Of a stretch of 55,451 nt of DNA, positions 28,840-37,973 are shown in pieces. This DNA comes from Caulobacter sp. CCH9-E1 (GTDB taxonomy: Bacteria > Pseudomonadota > Alphaproteobacteria > Caulobacterales > Caulobacteraceae), in contig NZ_LSJA01000018.1 of the NCBI RefSeq assembly GCF_001556515.1, positions 1-55,451 on the forward strand. Reading direction: 5' to 3'. Both the position numbers and the translations under genes were made by a program. The notes beneath the pieces were generated by a model. That model made no database searches and was not told the DNA's origin. It saw only the letters and a list, made by a program, of their open reading frames with translations. The number at the start of each line of letters is the position of its first letter. Within the stretch, counting starts at the first letter, position 1.

Positions 28840-30524
28840 GCGACGACCACCTCCCGGAACATGCCGGCCGCCATGTGGTAGAGCAGATGACAGTGGAAGG
28901 CCCATCGCCCCATGGCGTCGGCGGTGACGCGAAAGCTGATCCGCTGGGCGGGCTGGACCACCACGGTATGCTTGCGGACCTGGAACGCGCCGTCCGGGCC
29001 TTCGACATCGCTCCACATGCCGTGGAGGTGCATCGGGTGGGCCATCATCGTGTCGTTGACGAGAACGATGCGCAGCCGCGCGTTCGGCTTGAAGTGGAGC
29101 GGACGGGAATCGTTCAGCTTGATCCCGTCCAGCGTCCAGATGAAGCGCTCCATGTTGCCGGTGAGGTGCAACTCGATCTCACGCTCCGGCTCGCGAGGAT
29201 CCGGATCGCCGCCGGGCGTGCGAAGGTCGGCCAGGGTCAGCACCCGCCAGGACCGCTCGCGCAGGCCCGCGCCGGGATCGTCGAGATTGGTGCGCGGATA
29301 GTCGACGCGCATGTCGGTGTTGGCGCCGTACTCGGTGCGCGCGTGACGCGCCTTCGGGGGCGTGTCCGCCATGCCGTGGCCGGCGTGTTCGCCGCCCATG
29401 GCGACCATGGCGCCCATCATGTCGACCGGATCGAGCCAGGTCCGCGCATCGAGCGCCGGCGTCGGCGCCGTCATGCCGGGCGCTGGGGCGATGACGCCGC
29501 GGGCGAAACCCGTCCGGTCGATCGATTGGGCGAAGATCGTTCGGGCGCCCTCGGGCATGACGAACTCGACATCGTAGGTTTCGCCCGGTCCGATCCGGAA
29601 CTCCTCGACCGTCACCGGCTCCACCGGCTGGCCATCGGTCGAGACGACGGTCATCGCGACGCCGGGAATGCGCACGTCGAAGAAGGTCGCCGTCCCCGCC
29701 CCCACGAACCGGAGGCGAACTCGCTCGCCGGGGGCGGCGATCGCCGTCCAATTCCCGGCCGGCGGCGTTCCGTTCATCAGGTAGGTGTAGGTGGCGGCGG
29801 AAACGTCGCTGTAGTCGGTCGGGTTCATCCGCGACCGGTTCCACATCCGCCGCCGCGCGAGGGCCTCGCCGAACCCCAGCTTGCCCACATCCTTGAGGAA
29901 GTCTCCGGCGGTCGGCTGCGCGAAATTGTAGTAGCTGCTCAGCTTCTTGAGGTTCGTGAAGATCTGCAGCGGCGGTTCGTCCGACCAGTCGCTCAGCAGG
30001 ATGGCGTAGTCCCGATCGGGCCCAGGTCCGGTCGGCGCGCGCGGCTCGACGATGATCGCGCCATAAAGCCCGGTTTGCTCGGCCAAGGTGTGCGCGTGAT
30101 ACCAGTAGGTGCCCGCCTGACGCAGCTCGAAGCGATAGGTGAAGGTCTCGCCGGGCGCGATCCCGGGAAAGCTGATGCCTGGTACGCCGTCCATCTCGGC
30201 GGGCAGGATGACCCCGTGCCAGTGGATGCTGGACATCTCCTTGAGGCGGTTGCGGACGCGCAGGGTGACGGTGTCGCCCTCGCGCAATCGCAGCACGGGG
30301 GCGGGCACGGCGCCGTTCACCGCCGTGGCGATCCGACGCTTGCCGGTGAAGTTGACCGGCAGTTCGGCGATCTCGAGATCGAATTCGGTCCCGCGCAATT
30401 CGGCGGTCGCGGCGGCGGCGGGGCCCGCCAGCAGCGCCGGCGAAACTCCGGCCACCGCCCCGCTGACCGCCAGGCCCTGGACGAAGCGGCGCCGTGTGGC
30501 CGGCAAGGTAGGACTGTCGAACAT
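28836..30524 (-). CDS. copA: CopA/PcoA periplasmic multicopper oxidase (copy 1)
   Basis: A Tat-exported multicopper oxidase thought to oxidise Cu(I) to Cu(II) in the periplasm. It has 562 residues with the Tat signal TRRRFVQGLAVSGAVAG. Copper-ligand motifs are all present: SIHWHG, TYWYHAHT, AHPMHLHG and AFHCHLLYHMAAGM. The Met-rich segment (PVDMMGAMVAMGGEHAGHG) is short compared with copy 2. It is transcribed ahead of copB with overlap. The ADH gene lies just upstream on the same strand. Confidence 0.95.
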   Translation of the reverse strand: MFDSPTLPATRRRFVQGLAVSGAVAGVSPALLAGPAAAATAELRGTEFDLEIAELPVNFTGKRRIATAVNGAVPAPVLRLREGDTVTLRVRNRLKEMSSIHWHGVILPAEMDGVPGISFPGIAPGETFTYRFELRQAGTYWYHAHTLAEQTGLYGAIIVEPRAPTGPGPDRDYAILLSDWSDEPPLQIFTNLKKLSSYYNFAQPTAGDFLKDVGKLGFGEALARRRMWNRSRMNPTDYSDVSAATYTYLMNGTPPAGNWTAIAAPGERVRLRFVGAGTATFFDVRIPGVAMTVVSTDGQPVEPVTVEEFRIGPGETYDVEFVMPEGARTIFAQSIDRTGFARGVIAPAPGMTAPTPALDARTWLDPVDMMGAMVAMGGEHAGHGMADTPPKARHARTEYGANTDMRVDYPRTNLDDPGAGLRERSWRVLTLADLRTPGGDPDPREPEREIELHLTGNMERFIWTLDGIKLNDSRPLHFKPNARLRIVLVNDTMMAHPMHLHGMWSDVEGPDGAFQVRKHTVVVQPAQRISFRVTADAMGRWAFHCHLLYHMAAGMFREVVVA

Positions 30525-30552
30525 GGTTTGCTCGCGGTTCGTCGCGGGGGGA

Positions 30553-31578
30553 TTAGGCGAGGTCGAGGACGATGCGGCCCTCGATGTCGCCGTGGTGCAT
30601 GCGCGCGAAGACGTCGTTGATCTTCTCGAGCGGTTCGGTGTGGACAGTCGCGTGAACCTTGCCCTCGCCGGCGAAGGCCAGCGCCTCCATCAGGTCGAGC
30701 CGGGTGCCGACGATCGAGCCGCGGACGGTGACGCCGTTGAGCACGGTGTCGAAGATCGACAGCGGAAAATCGCCGGGCGGCAGGCCATTGAGGGCCACCG
30801 TGCCGCCGCGCCGGACCATGCCGAGCGCCTGCTGGAAGGCCTTGGGCGAGACGGCGGTGACGAGGACGCCCTGCGCGCCGCCGATCGCCGCCTTGATCGC
30901 GGCGGCGGGATCCTGCTCTCGGGCGTTGACGGTCACGGCCGCGCCAAGGCGTGTCGCCAGATCGAGCTTGCGGTCGTCGATGTCGACCGCCGCCACGTTG
31001 AGCCCCATCGCCTTGGCGTACTGCACGGCCATGTGACCCAGGCCGCCGATGCCGGAGACCACGACCCACTCGCCCGGCTTGGCCTCGGTCGCCTTCAGTC
31101 CCTTGTAGACGGTAACGCCCGCGCACAGGATCGGCGCGATGTCGATAAAGCCGACATTGTCCGGCAGGTGGCCGACATAGTTGGGGTCGGCGAGGACGTA
31201 TTCGGCGAAGCTGCCGTTGACCGAATAGCCGGTGTTTTGCTGGCTCTCGCACAGGGTCTCCCATCCCCCCAGGCAATGCACGCAATGGCCGCAGGCGGTG
31301 TAGAGCCACGGCACGCCGACCCGGTCGCCCTCCTTGACGTGGGTGACGCCCGACCCGACAGCGGCGACGTGACCGACGCCTTCATGGCCAGGAATGAAGG
31401 GCGGGTTCGGCTTCACCGGCCAATCGCCCTCGGCGGCGTGCAGGTCGGTGTGACAGACGCCGGTGGCGGCGATCTTCACCAGGATCTGTCCGGGACCGAC
31501 CGTGGGGATCGGCGCTTCCTCGATCACCAGCGGCGCGCCGAATTGGCGGACGACAGCCGCCTTCATGGTCTTGGCCAT
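30553..31578 (-). CDS. adhP: Zinc-dependent alcohol dehydrogenase (AdhP-like)
   Basis: An NAD-dependent medium-chain alcohol dehydrogenase interconverting ethanol and acetaldehyde. It has 341 residues. The catalytic zinc ligands lie in [15 protein letters not shown] and GHEGVGHV. The structural zinc cysteines are in [17 protein letters not shown]. The NAD fold is [23 protein letters not shown] at 31578 follows AGGAGCA. The aldehyde dehydrogenase lies 22 bases upstream on the same strand, so the two can run alcohol to acid. Confidence 0.95.
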   Translation of the reverse strand: MAKTMKAAVVRQFGAPLVIEEAPIPTVGPGQILVKIAATGVCHTDLHAAEGDWPVKPNPPFIPGHEGVGHVAAVGSGVTHVKEGDRVGVPWLYTACGHCVHCLGGWETLCESQQNTGYSVNGSFAEYVLADPNYVGHLPDNVGFIDIAPILCAGVTVYKGLKATEAKPGEWVVVSGIGGLGHMAVQYAKAMGLNVAAVDIDDRKLDLATRLGAAVTVNAREQDPAAAIKAAIGGAQGVLVTAVSPKAFQQALGMVRRGGTVALNGLPPGDFPLSIFDTVLNGVTVRGSIVGTRLDLMEALAFAGEGKVHATVHTEPLEKINDVFARMHHGDIEGRIVLDLA

Positions 31579-31600
31579 GGCTGTGCTCCTTTGCGAGGGA

Positions 31601-33121
31601 TCAGAAGAGACCAAGGCCGTGCTCGTCGTAGGAGACGAGCAGGTTCTTGGTCTGCTGGTAGTGATCGAGCATCGCCTTGTGGGTCTCGCGTCCGAACCCC
31701 GAGGCCTTGTAGCCGCCGAAGGCGGCGTGGGCCGGATACTGGTGATAGCAGTTGGTCCAGACCCGTCCGGCCTCGATGGCGCGGCCGAGGCGATAGGCGG
31801 TGTTGCCGCTGCGGCTCCAGACGCCGGCGCCCAGACCATAGGGGGTGTCGTTGGCGATCGCGATCGCCTCGTCGAGGGTCTTGAAGGTCGTCACCGACAA
31901 CACTGGGCCGAAGATCTCCTCCTGGAAGATCCGCATGCTGTTGTCGCCGACGAAGACGGTCGGCTGCACGAAATAGCCCCCGTCGAGTTCGCCTCCGGGC
32001 AGCGCCCGCGCGCCGCCGATCAGGCATTGCGCGCCCTCGTTCTTGCCGATCTCGATATAGCCGAGGATCTTGCGCAGCTGGTCTTCGGACGCCTGGGCGC
32101 CCAGCTGGGTCGCGGGGTCGAGCGGGTCGCCCTGACGGATCGCCGCCACGCGGGCCACGGCCCGCTCCATGAACCGGTCGAAGATCGATTCATGGATCAG
32201 GGCGCGCGAGGGACAGGTGCAGACCTCGCCCTTGTTGAAGGCGAAGAGCGTGAACCCTTCCAGCGCCTTGTCGAAGAAGGCGTCCTCCTCATCAAGGACG
32301 TCGGCCATGAAGATGTTGGGCGACTTGCCCCCGAGCTCCATCGTCTGCGGGATCAGGTGATCGGCCGCGGCGTGCATGATCGCCTTGCCCGTGACCGTCT
32401 CGCCGGTGAACGAGACCTTGGCGATCCGCGGGTTGGCGGCGATCGCCTGGCCGACGGTTCGGCCGGGCCCGGTCACGACGTTGAGCACGCCCGGCGGCAG
32501 GATGTCGGCGGTGAGTTCGGCGAGCATCATCAGCGTCAGGGGCGTCTGGGACGCTGGCTTGATGACCGTGCAGTTGCCGGCGGCCAGCGCGGGCGCGATC
32601 TTCCAGGCCGCCATCAGCAGGGGGAAGTTCCAGGGAATGATCTGGCCGACCACGCCAAGCGGCTCGCGGAAATGGTAGGCGATGGTGTCGGCGTCGATCG
32701 TCGAGATCGCGCCTTCCTCGGCCCGGATGCATCCAGCGAAATAGCGGAAGTGATCGACCGCGAGCGGCACGTCGGCGCCGCGCGTCTCGCGGATCGGCTT
32801 GCCGTTGTCGAGCGTCTCGGCGAGCGCCAGCAGGTCGAGGTTCTGCTCCAGGCGATCGGCGACCCGGCTCAGCAGCCGGGACCGCTCGGCCGGCGACAAC
32901 CGCGCCCAGCCGGCCTTGGCGCGATGGGCGGCGTCGAGCGCCAGTTCCACGTCGGCCGGACCCGACAGGGCGAACTCGGCGATCCGGTCGCCATTGATCG
33001 GGCTGTGGTCGGCGAAGTACTCGCCCGTGGTCGGGGCCGACCAGGCGCCGCCGATGAAGTTGTCGTAGCGCGCCTTGAACAAGGGCGCGGCGCGCATCGT
33101 CTCGATGGCCTTGTGGAACAT
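31601..33121 (-). CDS. NAD-dependent aldehyde dehydrogenase (AldB-like)
   Basis: Oxidises acetaldehyde or similar aldehydes to acids. It has 506 residues. NAD-binding [20 protein letters not shown], the catalytic Glu in [11 protein letters not shown], and the nucleophile Cys in [14 protein letters not shown] are intact. The double-Cys form and N-terminus [15 protein letters not shown] fit the AldB/AcoD group. It is the first gene of a minus-strand pair with the alcohol dehydrogenase. Upstream lies a half-site-like CTACGGATATCC but no full TACGTA. Confidence 0.94.
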   Translation of the reverse strand: MFHKAIETMRAAPLFKARYDNFIGGAWSAPTTGEYFADHSPINGDRIAEFALSGPADVELALDAAHRAKAGWARLSPAERSRLLSRVADRLEQNLDLLALAETLDNGKPIRETRGADVPLAVDHFRYFAGCIRAEEGAISTIDADTIAYHFREPLGVVGQIIPWNFPLLMAAWKIAPALAAGNCTVIKPASQTPLTLMMLAELTADILPPGVLNVVTGPGRTVGQAIAANPRIAKVSFTGETVTGKAIMHAAADHLIPQTMELGGKSPNIFMADVLDEEDAFFDKALEGFTLFAFNKGEVCTCPSRALIHESIFDRFMERAVARVAAIRQGDPLDPATQLGAQASEDQLRKILGYIEIGKNEGAQCLIGGARALPGGELDGGYFVQPTVFVGDNSMRIFQEEIFGPVLSVTTFKTLDEAIAIANDTPYGLGAGVWSRSGNTAYRLGRAIEAGRVWTNCYHQYPAHAAFGGYKASGFGRETHKAMLDHYQQTKNLLVSYDEHGLGLF

Positions 33122-33214
33122 CGCTTGGCTCCCTGCTGGTGACGACGAGCCTAGTGGCGGGCGCGGCCGAGGATATCCGTAGATGTCACATCGCCTGGCG
33201 GCGCCCGGACGTGA

Positions 33215-33250
33215 AAGAACCTGCCGGGCGTGCTCGCCCGGCAGGTTCTT
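33215..33250 (-). terminator. Strong intrinsic terminator of the conduit/copper operon
   Basis: AAGAACCTGCCGGGCG (33215-33230) and its exact complement (33235-33250) form a perfect 16-bp stem with a four-base loop. On the minus strand the stem ends in TTCTT, giving a short T-run. It lies 26 bases beyond the stop of the Met/His-rich gene at 33276, closing the operon that runs leftward from 38350. Confidence 0.85.
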
Positions 33251-33275
33251 CGGCGCGTCGCGGCTTGAGCGGGCG

Positions 33276-33635
33276 TTACATGTCCTTCATGGGCATGGCG
33301 GGATCCTTGGCGTCCTTGGGAGCCATGGGTTTGCCTTTCGGGGCCATCGGCTTGTCCATGCAGCAGCCCTTCATGGGCTTCTTGGCGGCGGGATCCTTGG
33401 GCGGCGTGGCCGGCATGTTCGCCATCCCCTGTTGATGGTCCTTCATCATCTGGTCGTGCATCTGCTGGCCGCCATGGTCCATGCCCTGCATGTGGGCGTG
33501 GTCCGGCGGGGTCTGGGCGGAGGCGGCCGGCGCGGGCTGGGTCTGGGCCTTGGGCGCGGGGCCGTCGGCGAATGCGGCGGTCCCCATGGCCAGAAGGCCG
33601 ACAGCGCCGGCCACGACTGCGATCTTGCGCATCAT
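33276..33635 (-). CDS. Met/His/Lys-rich exported copper-binding protein
   Basis: A 119-residue product with signal peptide [22 protein letters not shown]. The mature part is low-complexity: [20 protein letters not shown], then [18 protein letters not shown], and it ends AMPMKDM. The spacing of Met, His and one CC pair suits Cu(I) buffering in the periplasm. The PMKDM tail also occurs in the lipoprotein at 37970-38350. GGAGATC precedes the double ATG; 33632 is an alternative start. It has its own upstream TACGTA and a strong terminator. Confidence 0.7.
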   Translation of the reverse strand: MMRKIAVVAGAVGLLAMGTAAFADGPAPKAQTQPAPAASAQTPPDHAHMQGMDHGGQQMHDQMMKDHQQGMANMPATPPKDPAAKKPMKGCCMDKPMAPKGKPMAPKDAKDPAMPMKDM

Positions 33636-33731
33636 TTCTGATCTCCAACTTATGACGTTCGCGTCCGATGGCGTCGTCTGCATCTCTAACGGCGTGACGC
33701 TTGCAATGCCCGCAATTGGCGGCCGCGCGTA

Positions 33732-33737
33732 TACGTA
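33732..33737. promoter_or_regulatory. TACGTA palindrome upstream of the Met/His-rich gene
   Basis: Context GTATACGTAAGG, 97-102 bases upstream of the ATG at 33635, in the 118-base gap behind the Csp gene. It suggests a separate internal promoter under a FixJ-type regulator. Confidence 0.4.
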
Positions 33738-33753
33738 AGGTCCGAAGGCGCGG

Positions 33754-34200
33754 TCAGCGCGACATCTGTCGGCAGCCCGCGGCGCACACCCTGCACGTCT
33801 CCGCGCACTGGGCCATCGGGGCGTCGGCGCGGGGTTTCGAACAGGCCGCCGCGCACAGGTCGCAGGCTTCGGCGCAGGCGCGGCAGAGCACCGGGTGCAG
33901 GGCCGAGCCGCGGAGCATGGAGTTGGCGGTCGCCTGGCACAGCTCGGCGCAGTCGGTGAGCATGGCGATCAGGTCGGGGGCGGCGAGCGCGCCGCCTTGA
34001 CCGAGGGCGTAGGCGGCGGTCTCAAGGCACCGGCGATGGGAAGCCAGGCAGTGATCGATGCAGTCGCTCATCGACATCGCCATGCCGGGCATGGCGTCCA
34101 TGCCCTTCATGTCGTGGGCCTGGGCGGCCGCCGCGGCGGGCTGGGCGGCGCCGGCCGCCAACAGGGCGGCTCCCGTGAGCAGGTCTCGTCGTTGCAGCAT
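33754..34200 (-). CDS. Tat-exported four-helix-bundle copper-storage protein (Csp1-like)
   Basis: Stores many Cu(I) ions inside a four-helix bundle lined by cysteines. It has 148 residues. The Tat signal is MLQRRDLLTGAALLAAG; a short Met-rich linker (MKGMDAMPGMAMSMS) follows. The bundle then carries 14 cysteines in CxxxC patterns, such as SDCIDHCLASHRRC, LCRACAEACDLCAAAC and QCAETCRVCAAGC. Export by Tat matches methanotroph Csp1. It is followed 118 bases later by the Met/His-rich gene. Confidence 0.9.
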   Translation of the reverse strand: MLQRRDLLTGAALLAAGAAQPAAAAAQAHDMKGMDAMPGMAMSMSDCIDHCLASHRRCLETAAYALGQGGALAAPDLIAMLTDCAELCQATANSMLRGSALHPVLCRACAEACDLCAAACSKPRADAPMAQCAETCRVCAAGCRQMSR

Positions 34201-34230
34201 GTCAATCTCCCGGCGGGTGGGCGGGTCTGG

Positions 34231-34632
34231 TCAGACCCGCGGTGAGGAAGGTTCGCGGCCCGTGGCCCTGGCCATGCGCGTGTCCTCCCAGGGCCAGTGG
34301 CCGTTGATCTCGACGCCGAGCGAGATGCTAAGGAAGGTGCGCACGAAGACCAGACCGGCCAGGACGATGAGATCGTCCAAGGTCGGGTTGATGACGAGCG
34401 ACTTGACGATGTCGCCGGCGACCAGGAATTCGAGGCCAAGAAGGATGCTTCGGCCGAGGGCGGACCGGAACGCGCCATAGGCCTTGGCCCGGTCGCCCGA
34501 TCGGGCCCGCAGGGCGAACAGGATCGTCGCCAGCGCCGCGCCGCTGAGGATGGTCAGCGTGCCCGCCAGCTCGAGGATGATCACCGCGAGCCTGAAGAAG
34601 GCGCTGAGCCAGCCGGACTCAATGGTGATCAT
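34231..34632 (-). CDS. DUF1622 membrane protein
   Basis: A 133-residue protein of DUF1622 with about three membrane helices (11-43, 66-82 and 88-104). The segment ARSGDRAKAYGAFRSALGRS, followed by LLGLEFLVAGDIVKSL, is typical. The function is unknown in the family. Its start overlaps the end of the seven-haem cytochrome gene by 14 bases, so it belongs to the same transcript. It could help assemble or anchor the electron-transfer proteins, which is inference. Confidence 0.8.
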   Translation of the reverse strand: MITIESGWLSAFFRLAVIILELAGTLTILSGAALATILFALRARSGDRAKAYGAFRSALGRSILLGLEFLVAGDIVKSLVINPTLDDLIVLAGLVFVRTFLSISLGVEINGHWPWEDTRMARATGREPSSPRV

Positions 34633-35335
34633 ACCAGCCTCGGCGGCGGATGTTGTTGAAGCTGTCGGTGGTGTGACAGGCGTAGCATTGTTCGACGCGC
34701 GCCTTGGAGCCGGCGGCGCGCTGGGAGACCATGCTGAAGTGCTCCATGAAATGACTGGGCGGCGCGGTGTGGCACTCCGAGCATTGCGTCGAGCTGACCG
34801 ACGGATGCCGGAAGTTGGGAACCTTCCAACTGCTGGTCGCGTGGCAGCTGGCGCAGTCCTGGCCGAAGAGTCCCAGATGCGGATCGCGGACGGAATGGCA
34901 GCTTGCGCAATTGAGCGCGGCTTCGGGCGGCAAGGCGTGCGGATTGGGTGGCGAAACAGCCGGCCCTCGCCACACCGCCGGATCGAGCAACGCCTGATGG
35001 TCCATCTTCACGATGGCGCGCGCGCCTTCGTGCTCGACGTGGCAAGCCGTGCACTCCTTGGCCTGGGCATGGAACTGGGTCGACTGTTTGTTTCCGAAAT
35101 CGGTGCTCGCGTGGCAGGCGACGCAGGTCTTGCTCTCCACGCCCTTGAGAGGCGTGTGGCAACTGGCGCACTGCGCGCCGAAGGCTTGGTGGGCCGGCGA
35201 CAGGGGGCCTGGCGCGACAAGCTGAGCCACCGGTCCGGCGCCGGGCGGCGCGCTTGTCTGCATCATCGCCGCGACGCCCAGCAGCGCCAGGCCGGCGGCG
35301 ACAAAGATCCAGTAGAGGAGGCGGTCCCGCATCAT
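34619..35335 (-). CDS. Membrane-anchored seven-haem c-type cytochrome
   Basis: A 238-residue protein with one N-terminal helix (about 7-25) as uncleaved anchor, the rest periplasmic. Seven CxxCH haem sites are at C56, C71, C95, C143, C161, C185 and C217, with extra His (H89, H102, H113, H153, H177, H194) able to serve as sixth ligands. It resembles cytochrome c3/NrfB-type electron carriers. The ATG at 35335 overlaps the stop of the b-type membrane protein. It would accept electrons at the outer face of the inner membrane and pass them to a periplasmic acceptor not identifiable here. Confidence 0.88.
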   Translation of the reverse strand: MMRDRLLYWIFVAAGLALLGVAAMMQTSAPPGAGPVAQLVAPGPLSPAHQAFGAQCASCHTPLKGVESKTCVACHASTDFGNKQSTQFHAQAKECTACHVEHEGARAIVKMDHQALLDPAVWRGPAVSPPNPHALPPEAALNCASCHSVRDPHLGLFGQDCASCHATSSWKVPNFRHPSVSSTQCSECHTAPPSHFMEHFSMVSQRAAGSKARVEQCYACHTTDSFNNIRRRGWYDHH

Positions 35336-36054
35336 AGCCAGCGCAGCCCGAAATAGATGGCCGCGGCGATGTGCAAAAGCAGCACCAGGTAGACCAGCGC
35401 CCCCAGGACAGCGTGCAGCCACCGCCAACGCGACAACAGCCGGTTGGTCGCACCCTCCGCGCGGATGGCGAACTCGGTGTCGGCCAAGGCCGCGGCCAGG
35501 GCCTCGGCCCCATCGGGCGGCGGCGCCGGCGGTTCGCCGGCGACGAAGAACAGCCGCTTCCAGCGGGAAAGCGCAACGGCCGCCGCCGTCGGCGCCGGGG
35601 GCGCCGGCAGGTGGAGATACGCCGCTTGCAGGGACGCCAGCTCGGAGCGGCGGCCGCGCAGGGCCCGCGCCGTCTGCGCCAGCAGGTAGCGGCCGACGAA
35701 GCCGCTGAGGACCGTCAGCAGCACAAGGCCAGTCAGCGTTAGGCCGACGGGGCTGCCGAACTTGTGGGCGGCATGAACCAACCCCAGGATCGGAGCCAGC
35801 ACGCCCGCATACACATGCAGGGCCAGCAGCGTCGGCTTGCTGACGAACCGGCCTGTCCACCGTTCCGCCGCCTTGACGTGCTTGACCACCACATAGGGCA
35901 GGGTCAGCAGCATGAGGACGGCGGCGACGACGCCGATGACGCCGCCGACCAGGCTGCCGGGAAAGCGCGGCGCGACGTGCAGGACGTAGCCCAGCGGAAA
36001 GAGCAGCAGGAAGGCCACAAGCAGGCCGACGGCCATGTCGCCGCGCTCGCGCAT
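35332..36054 (-). CDS. Di-haem b-type membrane cytochrome-like protein
   Basis: A 240-residue protein with about five membrane helices. H80 and H94 in the third helix (LHVYAGVLAPILGLVH) and H214 and H228 in the last helix (LHAVLGALVYLVLLLH) form two pairs, each 14 residues apart. That is the spacing used by bis-His b-haem proteins with one haem near each membrane face. I do not recognise a named family. ATG at 36054 overlaps the reductase stop (TGATG), and its stop overlaps the cytochrome c start. It is the obvious transmembrane link between the two. Confidence 0.75.
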   Translation of the reverse strand: MRERGDMAVGLLVAFLLLFPLGYVLHVAPRFPGSLVGGVIGVVAAVLMLLTLPYVVVKHVKAAERWTGRFVSKPTLLALHVYAGVLAPILGLVHAAHKFGSPVGLTLTGLVLLTVLSGFVGRYLLAQTARALRGRRSELASLQAAYLHLPAPPAPTAAAVALSRWKRLFFVAGEPPAPPPDGAEALAAALADTEFAIRAEGATNRLLSRWRWLHAVLGALVYLVLLLHIAAAIYFGLRWL

Positions 36055-37973
36055 CAGGCCTCCACCACGAGCGGCTGGCCCGTGCTCTTGGCCTGGCAGG
36101 CCAGGATGTAGCCCTTGGCCTTGTCGGCGGGATCCAGGCCGGTCTCCACCGCCATGGTGACCTCGCCCGAAATCAGCCGGGTGACGCAGACGCCGCATTC
36201 ACCCGAGCGGCAGGCATAGGGGATTTCCACCCCCGCGCCCTCCGCGGCTTCCAGGACGGTCTGGCCGGCGGGGAGCGGGGCCGACACGCCCGCCACGGAA
36301 AAGGTGATGGTGGCCGCGGCGACCGCCGGCGTGGGGGGCGCGACGACGCTCGGGGATGACGGCGCGGGGGGCGGCGCCTTGACCTCGAGCTCGGCCGCGT
36401 CGGCGGGCAGCGACGCGGGCCCGAAGGCTTCGGTGTGAAGTTGAGCGTCCGGGACGCCCAGAGCGGCCAGCTCCCTGCGCATCGCGGCCATCATGCCCGG
36501 CGGCCCGCACATGTGAATGCGGCGGCGGGCGATGTCTGGGACCGCGTCGAGCAGCATCTGGCGGGTGAGCGGGCCTTGCGGCCCCAGCCAGACCGTGCCG
36601 GCCGAGCGTCGCATGGCCGCCATCACGTGCAGATTGGAGAACCGCCGCTCGAGCCGCTCGAGCTCCTCGCGGAAGACGAATTCGTCGGTCGAACGGGCGC
36701 CGTACAGGAAGAAGATCTCGCCCGACCAAGCCGTGTCGGTCAGGTAGCGCAGGACCGACATCATGGGGGTGATGCCGACCCCGCCGGCGATCAGCACGAT
36801 GCTGTCGGCGTCGGTTCCGGTGAAGGTGAACGCGCCGAAGGGGCCCGTCGTCTTCAGCAGGTCGCCGACGGCGACCTTGTCGTGCAGAAAGCACGACACG
36901 ACGCCCTGCTCCTCGCGCTTGACCGTTAGCTCGACATAGGCGCGCTGCGTCGGCGAGGAGGCGATGGTGTAGGATCGCCGCGAGGGCTTGCCATCCACCG
37001 GCTCCACCTCGACCTGGAGAAACTGGCCGGGCAGAAAATCGAAGGGCAGCCGATCGGCGGCCGGGTCGGCCAGCCGGAAGGTCTGAATCGTCGGCGTCTC
37101 CCGCACGATCTGGACCACCCGCAACGGGCCAGACCAGCTCCTGGGCTTGCGCAGCGACGCCCCGGCGGGCGGCGCGGCGTTGCTCGGCGTGAGCGTTTCA
37201 GCGCCCGGCTCAACGGCCGCCGCCTGGCGTGGCGAGGCCGTCGCGGTCGCCGGGGCGGGCGCGGGGGCCGTCGACCCGCCGGCGTCGACGATCTTGCGGA
37301 CCCGCCGCAGGCGCGCGACCTGCAGGCCCAGCAGCATCGCGCTGACCATCGCCAGGACGAACATCAGCATGAAATGGGGCGGCGAGACGCCGAGCCACCG
37401 GATCGGCGCCGCGTGCGGCGGCGCGCCCAGGCTCATCTGATCCCGAAACCAGGTGATCGCCGCCGGCTGCGGGGACGCGCCGCGGTCGAGGGCGGCGAGC
37501 GCGGCCGATCCGCTCGCGAAGAGGTCGCTTGCTTCACGCAGGCGCCGCGCCGCGCTCGCCCGGGCGGCCGGATCTTCGGACCGCGCGGCGGCGGAGGCCT
37601 CGGCGGCCATGGCCAGTCCGCGCTCCACGCGCGCTTGGGCCTCGCCCATCAACCGGTTGCGCCCCTCGGCGCTGAGCGACGGGGCGGCGAGCAGTTGTGA
37701 GACGAAGGGCGTGCGCCGGGCGCCATGCTCGCCTTCGCCCTCCATCATCTCGTCCATCATTCCGCTCATGCCGGCTGCCGCGGGGCTCGGCGCGGCGCCC
37801 ATGACGCCGGCGTCCGCCATCGCGCCGCCTTGCGCGCCCGGATGGTGGGCCGCGTGCTCGTCGCCTTCCTGGGCGATGGCCGCCGTCGAAAGCAGAAGGC
37901 AGGCGGCGGCCAGACCCAAGCTCCATCCCTGTCGGCTGGTCGTCCCGCGCATCGGGCTTGCCCTCGTCTTCAC
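36054..37973 (-). CDS. Membrane-anchored FAD/NAD(P)H reductase with C-terminal 2Fe-2S ferredoxin domain
   Basis: A 639-residue composite. A signal or helix (about 17-35) precedes a periplasmic Met/His-rich and helical region (to about 198). A membrane helix (201-220) follows, and RLRRVRK marks the cytoplasmic side. The ferredoxin-reductase module has RRSYTIASSP (flavin), GGVGITPMMSVLRYL and MCGPPGMM (NAD(P)H). The plant-type 2Fe-2S domain uses C588, C593, C596 and C626. GTG at 37973 overlaps the lipoprotein stop. The protein should take electrons from cytoplasmic NAD(P)H and feed the b-type partner. The N-terminal periplasmic sensor-like part is unusual for this fold. Confidence 0.85.
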   Translation of the reverse strand: MKTRASPMRGTTSRQGWSLGLAAACLLLSTAAIAQEGDEHAAHHPGAQGGAMADAGVMGAAPSPAAAGMSGMMDEMMEGEGEHGARRTPFVSQLLAAPSLSAEGRNRLMGEAQARVERGLAMAAEASAAARSEDPAARASAARRLREASDLFASGSAALAALDRGASPQPAAITWFRDQMSLGAPPHAAPIRWLGVSPPHFMLMFVLAMVSAMLLGLQVARLRRVRKIVDAGGSTAPAPAPATATASPRQAAAVEPGAETLTPSNAAPPAGASLRKPRSWSGPLRVVQIVRETPTIQTFRLADPAADRLPFDFLPGQFLQVEVEPVDGKPSRRSYTIASSPTQRAYVELTVKREEQGVVSCFLHDKVAVGDLLKTTGPFGAFTFTGTDADSIVLIAGGVGITPMMSVLRYLTDTAWSGEIFFLYGARSTDEFVFREELERLERRFSNLHVMAAMRRSAGTVWLGPQGPLTRQMLLDAVPDIARRRIHMCGPPGMMAAMRRELAALGVPDAQLHTEAFGPASLPADAAELEVKAPPPAPSSPSVVAPPTPAVAAATITFSVAGVSAPLPAGQTVLEAAEGAGVEIPYACRSGECGVCVTRLISGEVTMAVETGLDPADKAKGYILACQAKSTGQPLVVEA

